Shown piece by piece: positions 37,105 through 48,023 of a DNA stretch of 64,000 nucleotides. Where the stretch lies: positions 129,796,197-129,860,196 of the forward strand of contig CM076190.1 of NCBI GenBank assembly GCA_038277395.1, given 5' to 3'. Each line of letters starts with the position of its first letter. Position 1 is the stretch's first letter. This stretch comes from Dryocosmus kuriphilus. Taxonomy: Eukaryota > Arthropoda > Insecta > Hymenoptera > Cynipidae. The notes beneath the pieces are model-generated. The model had not been told where the DNA came from. It saw only the letters and a program-made list of their open reading frames with translations, and ran no database searches. The translations under genes were made by a program, and so were the position numbers.

Positions 37105-38184
37105 TTACATTTTTTATTGAATTGTAATATACAATTAAATAACGATATTTTTAATTTGTAAAAGTAACTTTATAGTACTGGATTTATACTTGTTTAAATC
37201 AAATTTCTTTATACACTGAGAGACTTTTCGTTAGATTAATGATAATAATGAATTAAAATTTAATATGATATTGTTTCAAAATAGGAAAAACCCAGGTTTT
37301 ATTACACTTATCTGTATCACTGTACCAAAGTTTAATGTTATCATAAATCTCTAATACGTGAAGAAGACAGATTAGTATTTTAAATAAAAAATATTACCCA
37401 GGTGCGAATTGACCGTCGGCCCACGGTCGGGCCAACCGTCGGACGGTCGGTCCAACTTTGTGCGCCACTGCTCGGGCCAACTAGCTAAATGATAACTATC
37501 AAGAATCTATGAAATCTATGAAAATAAAGCAGGCCCAACCTTGGGAAACAATGTGGTGCCAACTTACATTTTCAAAGGTTGATCGACAAGAAGCGTCGGG
37601 CCATCCTTGCCGACTAAAAGTTAGGCCGCCTTTGGGAACCAATCGTCCGTCCAACTATTGTAATCATAACGCAAGCCCATTTATTTTCCACAGCTGGCTC
37701 GGCAATGGTTAACAAGGTTCATCCAACCACGGAACCGAAGTTGTCACACCACTGCACTGGTTTCCCAAGTCGGGGAAAAATCGACAGTCAACATTGGTAC
37801 TTCCTTGGCAAAGCCAAAAAAAAGGGTGGGGATGGGGGGGCCCCAACCAACGCCCCCTCCTGTGAGACCCAATGCACGCCGGCGGGCGATGGGCACGGCG
37901 AAGCCGTGCCAGCCGCGCGCCGTCGGTAGTTGGTCTCCCCGAAGAATGATACTAACTGGAAGGAATTGATGTGCGGTACCCGTTCGGGCATTATTACACA
38001 ATCTGAGAGAAATTTGGCATGGCAGAGTTTAAAAAGTGACGTTACTTTGTGGGAAAAAAGCCCTTAAGTAGGGAAAAAACCACAACAATCTGAGATATTA
38101 TTTCATATTACAGAAGTAAAGAAGAAGGAAGGAGAGGGTTTAGAGAGGTCGAAAGTAAAGATTGCAGCCAGGTCCCGGGTGACA

Positions 38185-38226
38185 GGTCGGCGCAGCATCG
38201 AGGCATGTCTCGGTGCTGCGCCGACC
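38185..38226. other. 18-bp stem hairpin in the LINE 3' region
   Basis: The arms 38185-38202 (GGTCGGCGCAGCATCGAG) and 38209-38226 (CTCGGTGCTGCGCCGACC) pair over 18 bases with a single mismatch around a six-base loop. It is flanked by CCCGGGTG on both sides. It lies about 100-145 bases past the ORF2 stop in the element's own orientation, where a reverse-transcriptase recognition structure would be expected (inference). Confidence 0.8.
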
Positions 38227-38328
38227 CTACACCCACAGCCCGGGTGAATCATTTCAAGAGGAAATCTCTTGGCATCGGATGTTTGCGAAGTGGGTCATAT
38301 TCATATTTCCCTAATGAGGAAATATGTT

Positions 38329-40928
38329 CAAAGGGTGAGTGATGCAGAATCATAAAATTTAGTAGCAGTTTCTTTTATAAAGTCAGAAATATAAGGTAGC
38401 TGAAACTCTCTGTGTAGAAGAGAAATTTTTGTGAATCTGGGTGCCTTGGTGATGCGTCTGAGAAATTTGTTTTGGATTATTTGAATTTGATTAATATTAC
38501 TTTTTGACGCACCACCCCAGATTGTACAGGCGTAGGTAATGAATGATGGGTCGAATAAACATTTTATAGATTATGATAGCATGGTCAGGTTTTAGGCTTG
38601 AGTGTCGATTAACAATAGGATGTAGGCGCGAGATAACCCCGAGAGATTTTCCTTTAGTTTCGTGAATATGTTCTTTCCAATTGAGGCGTTTATGGAGTTT
38701 GCCTCCTAAGTATTTTACGGAATTTTTCCATTCAATTGGTTGATTAAACATTTGCGGTGGATCTATTTTGACTGGTCTTCTAACCGAGAAAAGAATTGAT
38801 TCTGATTTTGAAACGTTAATTTTTATTCTCCAAAGTTTAGTCCAAGCCTCGATAATTTTAAGAGCATTATTAAGTAATTTTAGGATTTTATAAATTGACC
38901 AAGAAGAGGTAAATAATGCAGTGTCATCTGCGTATATTCCAATCGAAACCTCAGGAACCTCGGGGATATCATTAACGTATATAATAAAGAATACAGGTCC
39001 GAGGATACTACCTTGGGGGACTCCTGCTCGGCAGGGCCTTTCGCTCGAGAATGTGTCTTGTAATTTGACTGAAAATTTTCTGTTAGTAAGATACGAGTGG
39101 ATAAATAAGATGAGCCCTCTTGGAAAATTGTATGTAATAAGTTTTCTGAGTAGGCCTATGTGCCAGACACTGTCAAAGGCCTTTGCCACATCGAGGAAAA
39201 CAGCTCCAGTATGCTTTTTCCGATTGAAATTGAAGCTAATGGCTTCTGTAAGCCTGAGCATCATGTGCTGAGTGGAATGACCTTTTCTGAAGCCGTATTG
39301 TTGCGGTTTAATGATGCTGTTTTCCTCGAGGTGACAATTTATACGGGAGAGAATTATTTTTTCAAAAATTTTGCTCATTGTACTTAAAAGGCTAATGGGT
39401 CTATAGCTAGTTGGATGATATGGATCTTTGCCTTTTTTTTGAAAAACTAAGATGTGGGCCATTTTCCAGGAGTCAGGAAAGTAGCTAAGTTGTAGACATG
39501 CGTTAAAAATAATAGCAAGTAGAGTGAGACACGAGATAGGAAGCTTTTTAAGAACTAGATTTGAAATTAAGTCCGGACCGGGCGCTTTATTGTTTTTAGT
39601 AGTTTTAATCTGTTTAGTTACTTCTTTAGCGGTTATTTTCTTGAAATTATCCATACTGGGGGTTTTTAGATACTCAGAAACAGTTTTTTCACATTCGGTG
39701 ATATGTTGGGGGTCTGATGGTTCATCATGTGGCGAGAAGTTACTTTCATAATTATCGGCTAGTAGGTTCGCTTTATCGCTGGGAGAAAGTGCAAAAGTTT
39801 GATCAGGTTTTTTGAGAGGGGGGATATTGGTTCGCGGTTTTGTAAGGGCCTTCGTCATGCGCCAAATGGAGTTATCTTTGATATATAGTTTACCGACTAC
39901 TTTATTCCAGTTATTGCACCTGTGCTCGATAGTTTTAACAGCAATAGTTTTTCGAAGATGGTTAATCGTATTTTTTAGAATGGGATTTTTAGTTTTTTGA
40001 TGTTTATTGCAGAGTTTGTTACGGGTGGTGATGAGGTCTTGGATCTCAGGGCTGAGGGGCGGATCATATTCATTGAATGCAGTCTGAGGGACTGCAGAGT
40101 GAATAGCAGATTTTATACTTAGAGTGAGATTTGTAATAGTTTCATCAATTTGAGTAGTATTAAGAAGTGTGGGTTCAAAATTTAATTGAGATTCCAGGGT
40201 TGAGGTAAAAGTCTGCCAGTTTGCTTTTGCAAAATTGTAGCGAGGTGCATCGGGAGATTTTTCGCATTTAGTATGTAGGCTAAGTAAAATTGGTCGATGA
40301 TCTGAATCTAATTCATTTATAACTGTAGTATTATGATTAAAGTAATTATTTTTAATTATTGCAAAGTCAATGAGGTCCGATTTATGTTTAGTGTTATGGG
40401 GGAAGAAGGTGTGTGAATCTGGAGCGGAGACGGAAAGATTTTTGTCGGTTATATATTGAAATAATTGTTTTCCGGTCTTATTGGTTATTCTGCTATTCCA
40501 AGCTATGTGTTTCGCGTTGAAGTCGCCGCAGCAATGACAGAGGGTGCAAGTTTAAAAATTTTCCTATAATCATTTTTTGTAAATGGCTTAGAGCAAGTTT
40601 GGTATATCGAGACAATGGCATACGGATTTCCATGTATTTTTATTTGAATAGCAGTAGCTTCGAGATTCTCTAGTTCAGGTATTATAAGCTCGTGGTGTTT
40701 AATTTTTTCTTGGATTAAAATGGCGGTTCCTCTATTGGTGTTGTTCCAATATAATTTATAGCCGCGTACTAGATTAGATCGTATGGATTCATGGAGTAAA
40801 GTTTCGCTAAGAAGGCAGATGTTAATATCATTTTTAAAGAGGTATGTGTCTAATTCATGTCTTTTTTTATATATGCCCTGAGCGTTCCAGAAAATAATTT
40901 TTATTACGTTATTATTGGAGGTTGCCAT
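38329..40928 (-). pseudogene. LINE ORF2: endonuclease and reverse transcriptase, two frame breaks
   Basis: The start ATG at 40928 overlaps the end of ORF1. The APE-type endonuclease begins with IIFWNAQGIYKKRHEL, has LLSETLL, then (after a frame change near 40520-40545) GDFNAKHIAWN and SDHRP. The reverse transcriptase has the motif A block FLDVAKAFDSVWH, then GVPQGSILGP and the catalytic YADD (IGIYADDTALF). A second frame change near 38550 leads into the normal C-terminal GGASKSNINQIQIIQNKFLR region, ending at 38329. Apart from these two single-base-type changes the frame is clean, so the copy is inactive but not old. Confidence 0.85.
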
Positions 40929-42336
40929 TCTCTATAGCTAGTGTTAATATATTATTTATGATCTGGGCGGTTGAATTAATAGCTTCTGTTAGATTAATTC
41001 CCCCCCCCCCCCCCCCCCCCATTATATCGGTGCTTAAGGTCGTGGCGCGATTTAAAAGGCTTATTAGATTGATTTGTATTGTTTGGGATGGAGCAGTGTA
41101 AGTAGACGCGGCTGCTGGAGTGACTCTAGTCTGTGTAGTGGTTTTCATCACGGAGTTGGATGTTTTAGTTGGTGTATTATTTTGCAATTTTTGAGTTGTC
41201 TGCCTAGGTTTAGAATTAAAGGCGATTGCTTCAGGTTGTTTTTTAGGTTTTTTAGATTCTAGCACCGTGCTGTAAAGCGGTACTTTTTGCGGTGGGGGAT
41301 TGATGACAGGGGGTGTCTGCTCTTGCGCAGAGCTTTGCATTGGTGCAAATTGTGACGTAGGCGCTTTTTTTTGGGTTTCAACATTTTTTATTTTTTGGAA
41401 ATCGGATGATTTTACTTTATTTTTATTTTTATTGCGGCTAGACTTTTGATTTCTGGAGGCTTTCTTAAATGCAGAGCAGCCTCGATAGTTGGCAGGATGG
41501 TCTTCCGAGCAGTTGGCGCAAGTGGCCGGAGCTTGCGGGTCTTTTTCGCAGCTTGAGCTGAGGTGCGAGCCTCCACATTTAACGCATCGCGGAGTGGCAT
41601 GGCACATATCGGAAACATGATGAAACCTCTGGCAGTTAAAGCACTGCGAGGTTTCTTTGGGTTTTACGTAGGGTTCTACTTTTATTTTGATAAAAGCGAG
41701 GGCCTGTAAATTGAGAAGATCCTTTGCCTGTGGCGAGTTTGGGACAGTAAGAAGAATCATTGGGAGGGCTTTTTTGGTTTGTCGGTTCCTCATCCGACTG
41801 ATGGAAGTGACTGAATATCCATCTTCCTGAAGCTCGGCAAGAACTGAGTCTTCGGGGAAGGAAATAGGGATATTTCTAATGACCAGTTTAACAGGGGGTG
41901 ATTCTATATTCTTGTACAAGTAGTACTCGAAGCCTTCCTTTTCTAAGTTAGAAATGATTGTCCGGTAGTCGTCTAGGTAGGAAACGCGAACGGAGTAGAT
42001 ATTAGAGTCCACGTTATAGACTATGGGCTTAAATTGGGTCGATTTTTTTAAAAGAGAATGCAGGACGGTGTAGGGATGATTAGCCTCATCCACTAGCACA
42101 TTTATGGGGGGAATTTTGCCCAGCCCTGATTTTACTTGGGTGGTCTTAGCGCTTGAACCCGATGGTACATTCCGTCTAACTGAATCGGGCTTGCAAGAAG
42201 GGGACATGCTTATAATGGACGTCCTAGACGTCTTACTGCTTCCATCTATGGAAGTAGCGGATTGACGTCGTCGCTTCCTTGACGACGCGATGGTGAAGCC
42301 ATCGTCGTCCATCCTTTCTTCATGCTCCAGAGGCAT
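40912..42336 (-). CDS. LINE ORF1, gag-like zinc-knuckle protein
   Basis: A 474-codon open frame. The first 230 residues hold an RNA-binding-like region (PPVKLVIRNIPISFPEDSV, typical of jockey-group ORF1). Residues about 232-285 form three zinc knuckles (CFNCQRFHHVSDMC, CVKCGGSHLSSSC, CANCSEDHPANYRGC). The tail is basic and low-complexity, then GGGGGGG encoded by an unbroken run of 21 C on the plus strand (41000-41020). The protein would coat the element RNA. It overlaps ORF2 by 17 bases in another frame, so ORF2 would need reinitiation or shifting. Confidence 0.85.
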   Translation of the reverse strand: MPLEHEERMDDDGFTIASSRKRRRQSATSIDGSSKTSRTSIISMSPSCKPDSVRRNVPSGSSAKTTQVKSGLGKIPPINVLVDEANHPYTVLHSLLKKSTQFKPIVYNVDSNIYSVRVSYLDDYRTIISNLEKEGFEYYLYKNIESPPVKLVIRNIPISFPEDSVLAELQEDGYSVTSISRMRNRQTKKALPMILLTVPNSPQAKDLLNLQALAFIKIKVEPYVKPKETSQCFNCQRFHHVSDMCHATPRCVKCGGSHLSSSCEKDPQAPATCANCSEDHPANYRGCSAFKKASRNQKSSRNKNKNKVKSSDFQKIKNVETQKKAPTSQFAPMQSSAQEQTPPVINPPPQKVPLYSTVLESKKPKKQPEAIAFNSKPRQTTQKLQNNTPTKTSNSVMKTTTQTRVTPAAASTYTAPSQTIQINLISLLNRATTLSTDIMGGGGGGGINLTEAINSTAQIINNILTLAIENGNLQ

Positions 42337-42420
42337 AATGCCTCCGAGCCGCCTTCGTGGCGTTGGGGTAGAGTTACAATGAGATTTTTCTTCGTCGTTT
42401 TAAAACCCTCACTTGCACAA

Positions 42421-43313
42421 TCTTGCTACAAAGAGTACATGCAAGGTTAATTCAGGTTGATTCGTAGTTTTATTAACGATGGCAGGGCTTGCGAGCACGC
42501 GAAGTATACCAACGCCTACAAAGCAACTCGAACTTTGCCTTACCCCTAAGGTGGCCGTGCAACGAACCCAAAAAGGACTGATACTCTCGAGTGCTTTTAC
42601 AATTTTCTATCTTATAGCTACACTGAATTTAAATTTTAAATTTTAATTTTAACACTGATTAAACATGCTTGAATAACAAGGTCATTCATCAATCGATGAA
42701 GGATTCAATACGCTTTGGCAGTATTCTTACTTGGCAAAGCCATCTGCCAATCGTCTACTTACAGCCCCGAAGAATGACTTCACTTGTGGCTCACTTTTAC
42801 CGCCAGCCACCTAGCGGAAACGCGCCCGTACTATTGTGATAATTTCAAATCAGTAAGGTTAATTGCATCAAATAATAATACGCCGACAGTCGGGCCAACC
42901 GTCACCCAGGGTCGGGCCGACCATACTTTCCCGGTATTTTTAAAACAATGAACCAAAGTATATCCGACGGTCGGCCCATATTTGGGCCAAGGTTGGGCCG
43001 ACCGTCGGATGCATCTTGGTGACTTGTGGCTAGCCGACTGCTGTACCTAAAGTCGTACCGACCGCATTCTTACGGTCGTACCGACTAATCTGCCAAAGTT
43101 TATCCGATTTTCGGCCCAAAGTTGGGCCAGAATTGGGCCGAAAGTCGGCTTTTTGTCCGCCGCCGACGTCGGTTGCCAACGTCGGTGGGATCATGGCAGC
43201 TTGAAAACACCTTAGTCGGCCCAACTCTGCTTACCGTAGATCGGTTGCCAAAGTAGGGCCGACTTTGGGCCGATGGCCAAGCTCTGGCAGCCGACCGAAT
43301 TTCGCACCTGGGT
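42421..43313. repeat. Right part of the CCCAGGTGCGAA element
   Basis: From about 42890 it carries repeated GTCGGGCCGACC/GTTGGGCCGAC words in both orientations, mirroring 37400-37700. 42421-42890 is unique sequence without a gene; the LINE/host-element boundary lies somewhere inside it. Confidence 0.55.
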
Positions 43314-44199
43314 ATGAATCTGCATTTCAAGAATTAGCACTACGAAAAAATGATGTGTTTACTAAATTTTCGAAAAATTGGTCAGAAATTGATACTGTCA
43401 ATATGAACGCGACAGAAACCATAGCTTTCGAAGTCATAATTCTCGATTTTTCATATAGTTTCAGTTGAGAATCCGCCTCGAGTGTTTTCGAAGTTTCGCG
43501 ATACTGAATAGTGCAAAAAGTACAAAAACAAAGGATTATTTGGAAGCTTGACACAAATACGTAAAAAAAAAGTCTAAAGCAAAAATTTCAGGTGAAACGG
43601 AGACTAGATCTTTTTCAAACGGTCCTGGATTTTCGAGCGACAGCGTTTTGACAAAATTTTTTAAAAAATTATCGTTTTTCTGTAAGTTAGGTTAGCCGTG
43701 GAGTTTAGTTGTTACAGATAAAATGCGGTAGGGCCCTGTTTTACCTATACTGAAACGATACTATACTAAATTTTAATTCATTTTTATCATTTATCAAACG
43801 AAAAGTCTCTGAGTGTATCATTTTTACCAATCTCACGGAAATATCTTTTCTTCACAAAATAATTTAAATTTATTATGATTTTGAATAAAAGAGTTGGAAA
43901 AATGACATGTATTTCGCTTCAGGTGTCCATTTTTACATCGGGTTATATTCCATGTTGTTTAGAAAAATTTAATGTAAAAAATGTTGGCATTGATTGAAGT
44001 ATTTTATCTGAAATTATTTCAAAATTAAAGTTTGAAATAAAACTAAATTTAGATTGAGAACAAAAATATTTGACGTGAAAGTTAGGTTAGAAAGTGTTAA
44101 TAGTAATTACTTACGAAAAAGGGTTCATCCTTATAAATTTGATTGTGAACATTGATCTATTTTTATTCTAAGTGATATTAAAACAGATTAAGAGTCGAT
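43314..44199. other. No gene recognised
   Basis: AT-rich sequence between the TIR element and the Penelope-like element. No coding signal. Confidence 0.4.
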
Positions 44200-44350
44200 T
44201 TTTTAGACAAAGGACAGAACAAAAACAAAAAGAAGCTGGAGAAGACCATGCTTCGTTATTTTAATCGACTCATAATGGAACCCAAATAATGCCAAAATTT
44301 GTACATGCCTGATGTATTCAGTAACGTATTTAGTCAAAAATTATTTTATT

Positions 44351-45319
44351 TTACAAAAAGGAATCAAGAATTACATTGTAAATTGAGCTGTAAAAATTAA
44401 GATCTGTAATAACATTTAAACTATTATTGGAGTCCCTTTTTATAAAGAACATTTCAGCAATAAGTCTCTTGAATTTATTGTTTTCAGAATGTAAAATTTG
44501 TATATTATCCCAATCAAATTCATGATTAAAGTCCAATCTATGTTTTGTAATTTAGGTCCATTTCTAAATAAAACTTTGATATTGAAATCAGATAAAATCA
44601 TTTTAATTGAAAACGAAAAATGTTGGATGAAAGGAATAGAGATAACATTTTTAAAAAGTTGATTTGTGTGTGTTATATTAGAACTTGAATTAGAATTGTA
44701 AAATTTGGAAAGACCTATTTCAATATTTTTATTTATAAAATGAATAGGATAACTATTAAGAAGTAAAATAAATTCAATAAATTTTAAGTTTTCATTATGA
44801 AAAGATGGATTTGATAATGTTAGAGCAGTGTTCACCAAATTTAAAACAATTGCTCGTTTTTGTTGAATTGGGTGGTTGGACAGAAAATTTATGTGTCTGC
44901 CCGAAAAAGTTTCTTTCCTAAACCAGCTGGTTATAATTAAGTTTTCTGAATTTTTAATAATCTTGACGTTTAGAAATGAAATGGAGCCATTTTCTTGGAC
45001 TTCGTAAGTGAAATTAATATTTTCATGATAAGAGTTAAAATTTTCTAAAATGTAATGTAGTTTATCTTTTGGGATAATTAAAAAAGTCTCGTCTACGTAT
45101 CTCATATATGTGTGTATTTTAAAATTCAACTTTTTAAAAATGACATCCTCTAAGTTCTGCATAACAATATCAGCCAAAATTGGTGAAACTGGTGAGCCCA
45201 TAGGGGTCCCAAAAGTTTGTCTGTAAAATTCATTATTAAATTGAAAATAGGTTTCTTGCATTAAAAATTTAATGCCATTTTCAAAATCTGTTAAAGTTAA
45301 ATTGGTAGCTTTTTTATTA
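44351..45319 (-). pseudogene. Penelope-like reverse transcriptase, C-terminal part
   Basis: Continues the RT palm and thumb: FGTPMGSPVSPILADI, then RYVDETF at the catalytic box, where the family has YVDD, so the second aspartate is glutamate. Then FLNVKI and thumb-like sequence to NGPKLQN. After a further frame change the extreme C-terminus appears (HEFDWDNIQIL, KRLIAEM, LNVITDL; 44351-44536). The GIY-YIG endonuclease block normally found between thumb and C-terminus is not seen, so this is an endonuclease-deleted or endonuclease-lacking copy. Confidence 0.8.
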
Positions 45320-45487
45320 CGTGGCACGTCCAGAAAGTAAGTGTACTGGTACTCTCACAGCTGTAGGGAATACTTTTTCGACATGTTCGCAACACTGCCG
45401 CGTAGCCTGACCCCTCCCCTTCAAAACGAGACCAATCCGAGGTTAGTGTGTTGAAAACTCTTGACGCAGTAGAATCTCTCGCGAAAA

Positions 45488-45902
45488 ATGTCGATCGTAT
45501 CTCCCGCCAAGTGCGAAATTCGTGCCGTCCTTCGCTACCTAGTTGTGAAGGGAAAAGCTCCAGTTGAAATTTGTAATGAGGTGAAAACTGTTTACGGTAA
45601 TGGAGCTATGAATCGCACGAGTGTGTACAAGTGGTGTTGCGAATTAAAAAATGGCCGTACTTCCGTGCATGATGATCAGAGGAGCAGAAGACCTTCAATT
45701 GTGACTGACGAACTTGTGGAAAAAATCGAGATTGCGGTCCGTGACGATCGCAGATTGACGTTAGATCATCTTTCTGCGATGTTTCCGCAAATCTCCAGAT
45801 CCCTGTTACACGAAACAATCACAGAAACTCTCGGATATGGGAAATTGTCTGCGAGGTGGGTCCCAAAAAAGCTGACAGAACAGCACAAGTTGAATCGAGT
45901 GC
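45488..45902 (+). pseudogene. Mariner transposase, N-terminal part
   Basis: Starts at ATG 45488 with MSIVSPAKCEIRAV. Two helix-turn-helix regions follow (YKWCCELKNGRTS and LTLDHLSAMFPQI), then WVPKKLT, the inter-domain link of mariner transposases. The frame reaches the Polinton at GAGTGC and resumes without a frame change at 60741. DNA-binding half only; useless alone. Confidence 0.92.
45897..45902. repeat. Target-site duplication GAGTGC, left copy
   Basis: The six bases immediately outside the left TIR, repeated exactly at 60735-60740. Polintons make 6-bp duplications. Confidence 0.95.
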
Positions 45903-46493
45903 AGTAGTATAGCAGTGTACGTCCGGGGGCAGCACGACAAGCTTCGCGCTGCCGCCGACAGATGGCGCCACTACTCTCTCAGTGGGTTCTGTCCATGCTA
46001 AGTATCGACAGTCGATATTACCCTCGGTCGGTAAGGTAGGCTTTCTGGATGCATTAGAAACATGGCAGTTTGTTACCATCTGTTGGTAAGGCAGAAATCT
46101 GCGGCAGTTTGTTACCCTCAGTCGGTAAGGTAGGGTTTCTGGACCCGTTAGGAACATGGCAGTTTGTTGCCATCAGTCGGTAAGGCAGAAATCTGTGACA
46201 GTTTGTTACCATCAGTCGGTAAGGCAGAAATCGGTGGCAGGTTGTTACCATCAGTCGGTAAGGCAGAAATCTGTGGCAGTTTGTTACCATCAGTCAGTAA
46301 GGCAGAAATCTGTGGCAGTGGCCGATAAGGAAGGGTTCTGTTCCAGACTATATACCTCGAGAATTGACGTGGTTCATGTCCGTGCTAAGCTTACTTTAGT
46401 ACGCAATAGCTAGAGACACGAAATCACCACCCTTACCCCTTCTCTCTCACCCATAAGCAAGTAGAAATGCAGTCAGGTTATGTAATGGAATTT
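45903..46493 (+). repeat. Polinton left terminal inverted repeat
   Basis: Matches the inverse of 60196-60734. The outer 110 bases are almost identical. The middle (about 46060-46320) consists of 39-base tandem units (TTTGTTACCATCAGTCGGTA, AGGCAGAAATCTGTGGCAG). The inner end carries AATTGACGTGGTTCATGTCC and, after a 55-base interruption present only on this side, AAATGCAGTCAGGTTATGTA. The two TIRs differ mainly in number and arrangement of the 39-base units. Confidence 0.93.
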
Positions 46494-46499
46494 ACCAAT

Positions 46500-47215
46500 T
46501 TTCAAAATTGTTCATATCACGAAAACCGTAAGAGATATGTCAAAAGACGTTAGGAAAATGGAGAAGTTTTTCACACTGATATAAATGATAGACTAAAAAA
46601 AATGTCAAAATTCCAAGATTTTTTTGATTTTTTTTGCTCATTTTCAAATTTTTGCAGATATCTCGAAAACGGTAAGAGCTACGTAAAAACGGACAAAATT
46701 TTGGAGTTTATAAAAAAAGGGGACTTCCTCAGACTGATCTAAATGATAGCGTTAAAAAATTTTCAAAATTCCAACATTTTTGATTTTTTTGGATTTTCAA
46801 AAGTTGGTGGTATCTCGAAAACGGCAAGAGCTACGCAAAAACGGACAAAATTTTCATTCTTTTAGAACGCTTTCTCAAGCCAATCTATCTGATGCGCTGA
46901 AAATTTTTTCAAAATTCCAAAATTTTTGTAATTTCCAAAATTGTTCGTATCTCGAAAACCGTAAGAGATATGACAAAAGGGATTAGGACAAGTGGGAAGT
47001 TTTTCACACTGATATAAATGATAGCCTTAAAAAAATTTCAAAATTCCAAGATTTTTTTGCATTTTTCAAAATTTTGCAGATATCTCGAAAATGGTAAGCG
47101 ATATGGAAAAAGGGATCAGGAGAAGGGGAAACTTTCTCGGGCTGATCTAAATTATAGGCCAAAGAATTTTTCATAATTCCAAGATTTTTGTTTTGTTTTT
47201 TTTTTGCATTCTTCA
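46500..47215. repeat. 130-150-bp imperfect tandem repeat, 5 copies
   Basis: The landmark ATCTCGAAAACGGTAAGAGCT recurs near 46513, 46661, 46811, 46949 and 47080, with AT-rich TTTCAAAATTCCAAGATTTT filler between. It lies between the left TIR and the polB promoter region. No coding capacity. Confidence 0.8.
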
Positions 47216-47455
47216 TTATTCACGTCAGAATGTTCTAGAATCTACACGTTTCGACAAGTTACGCAAAATGAAGCAATGTTGCGCAATATGATGCAACGAT
47301 TTTTCGCGCCAAAATATTCTAGAAGGTTAGGTTGCACAACGTTGCGCAAGATGATGCAATGTTGCGCAATATAGTGCAACGATTTTTTCCGCCAGAATGT
47401 TCTAGAAGGTTAGATTGCACAACGTAGCGCAAGATGATGCAACGTGTTCTCGAAG
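47216..47455 (+). promoter_or_regulatory. Heat-shock-element-like cluster upstream of polB
   Basis: About three tandem units of some 80 bases with GATGCAACG and GTTGCGCAA words. Each has a GAAnnTTCnnGAA core: perfect at 47227-47241 and 47394-47408 (AGAATGTTCTAGAA), one mismatch at 47311-47325, and a two-pentamer GTTCTCGAAG at 47446-47455. Contiguous alternating nGAAn pentamers are the binding form for trimeric heat shock factor. The last lies about 25 bases before the TATA box. Function is inferred. Confidence 0.55.
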
Positions 47456-47477
47456 AATCTGGTGGGGGAGAGGTGTC

Positions 47478-47511
47478 TATAAAAGCGCGAGTGGAGTGGA
47501 GTGCCGTCAGT
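47478..47511 (+). promoter_or_regulatory. polB promoter: TATA box and TCAGT initiator
   Basis: TATAAAAG at 47478-47485 and TCAGT at 47507-47511, 31 bases from TATA to the initiator A, the ideal arthropod core promoter. It predicts a 500-base leader before the first long frame. Confidence 0.8.
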
Positions 47512-47602
47512 TCAGCGTTGTCTGTTAAGTGTGTCACATTGAGCGACGAAAATCTCCAGTGCAGCTTTTTGTGAATTTTACTATTGACTGGTGAAATAAT
47601 CT

Positions 47603-47870
47603 AAAGACAAAGCGAAAAGTGCATAACTGCAGTTTCTTATGGACCAGAAGTGCAGTTTGTGTTATGGACTTTGAAAGGAAGAATAGTGAGCGGTGAAATA
47701 AGGATATTGCATTTAAAGACAAAGTGAAAAGTGCATAACTGCAGTTTCTTATGGACTTTACTAGTATTATGGACTTTGAAAGGAAGAATAGTGTGAGCGG
47801 TTAAATAAGGATATTGCATTTAAAGACAAAGTGAAAAGTGCATAACTGCAGTTTCTTATGGACTGTTGAA
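47603..47870 (+). repeat. 110-bp leader repeats, 3 copies
   Basis: AAAGACAAAGTGAAAAGTGC followed by ATAACTGCAGTTTCTTATGG recurs at 47603, 47715 and 47822 in the predicted polB leader. Several short upstream ATGs (TTATGGAC) lie in these units. Confidence 0.8.
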
Positions 47871-48023
47871 AGAAAACAGAAGTGCTGTTTGTGTTATAGA
47901 TTTTTATATATATAGTGACTTTAAAGACATTATTGATAGTGACTTTACTATTAAGAAAATCTCCAGTGCAGTTCTTTTTTGACCGATATTTTTTCTTATC
48001 TGCGAATAAAAAACTCCGTCAAA

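Larger units (their letters stand above)
38100..42420 (-). mobile_element. Jockey-type non-LTR retrotransposon
   Basis: Minus-strand order: ORF1 with CCHC knuckles (42336-40912), then ORF2 (endonuclease plus reverse transcriptase, 40928-38329) overlapping ORF1 by 17 bases, then a 3' region with a strong hairpin (38185-38226). ORF lengths (474 and about 866 codons) and the PANYRGC-type ORF1 match the jockey/CR1-like group. Exact ends were not found; no poly(A) or target duplication could be fixed. Confidence 0.85.
37398..43313. mobile_element. TIR element with CCCAGGTGCGAA ends, split by a LINE
   Basis: The left end CCCAGGTGCGAA and right end TTCGCACCTGGG are inverted, with TA on both outer sides (a possible 2-bp target duplication). 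Both subterminal regions (37400-37700 and 42890-43300) are GC-rich, with many copies in both orientations of GGTTGGGCCGACCGTCGG-like words. No own transposase is seen. A jockey-type LINE occupies about 38.1-42.4 kb. Superfamily not assigned. Confidence 0.7.

Noticed and set aside
40990..41030. The 21-C run as an assembly gap filler or frameshift
   Set aside because: 21 is a multiple of three and keeps ORF1 open (polyglycine), although its exact length may be misread.
41412..41618. Frame over the LINE zinc knuckles on the same strand
   Set aside because: Shadow of ORF1 in another register.
44440..45327. Methionine start of the Penelope-like frame at 45327
   Set aside because: That codon lies in the mariner terminal repeat; the true upstream coding is at 61491-61965.
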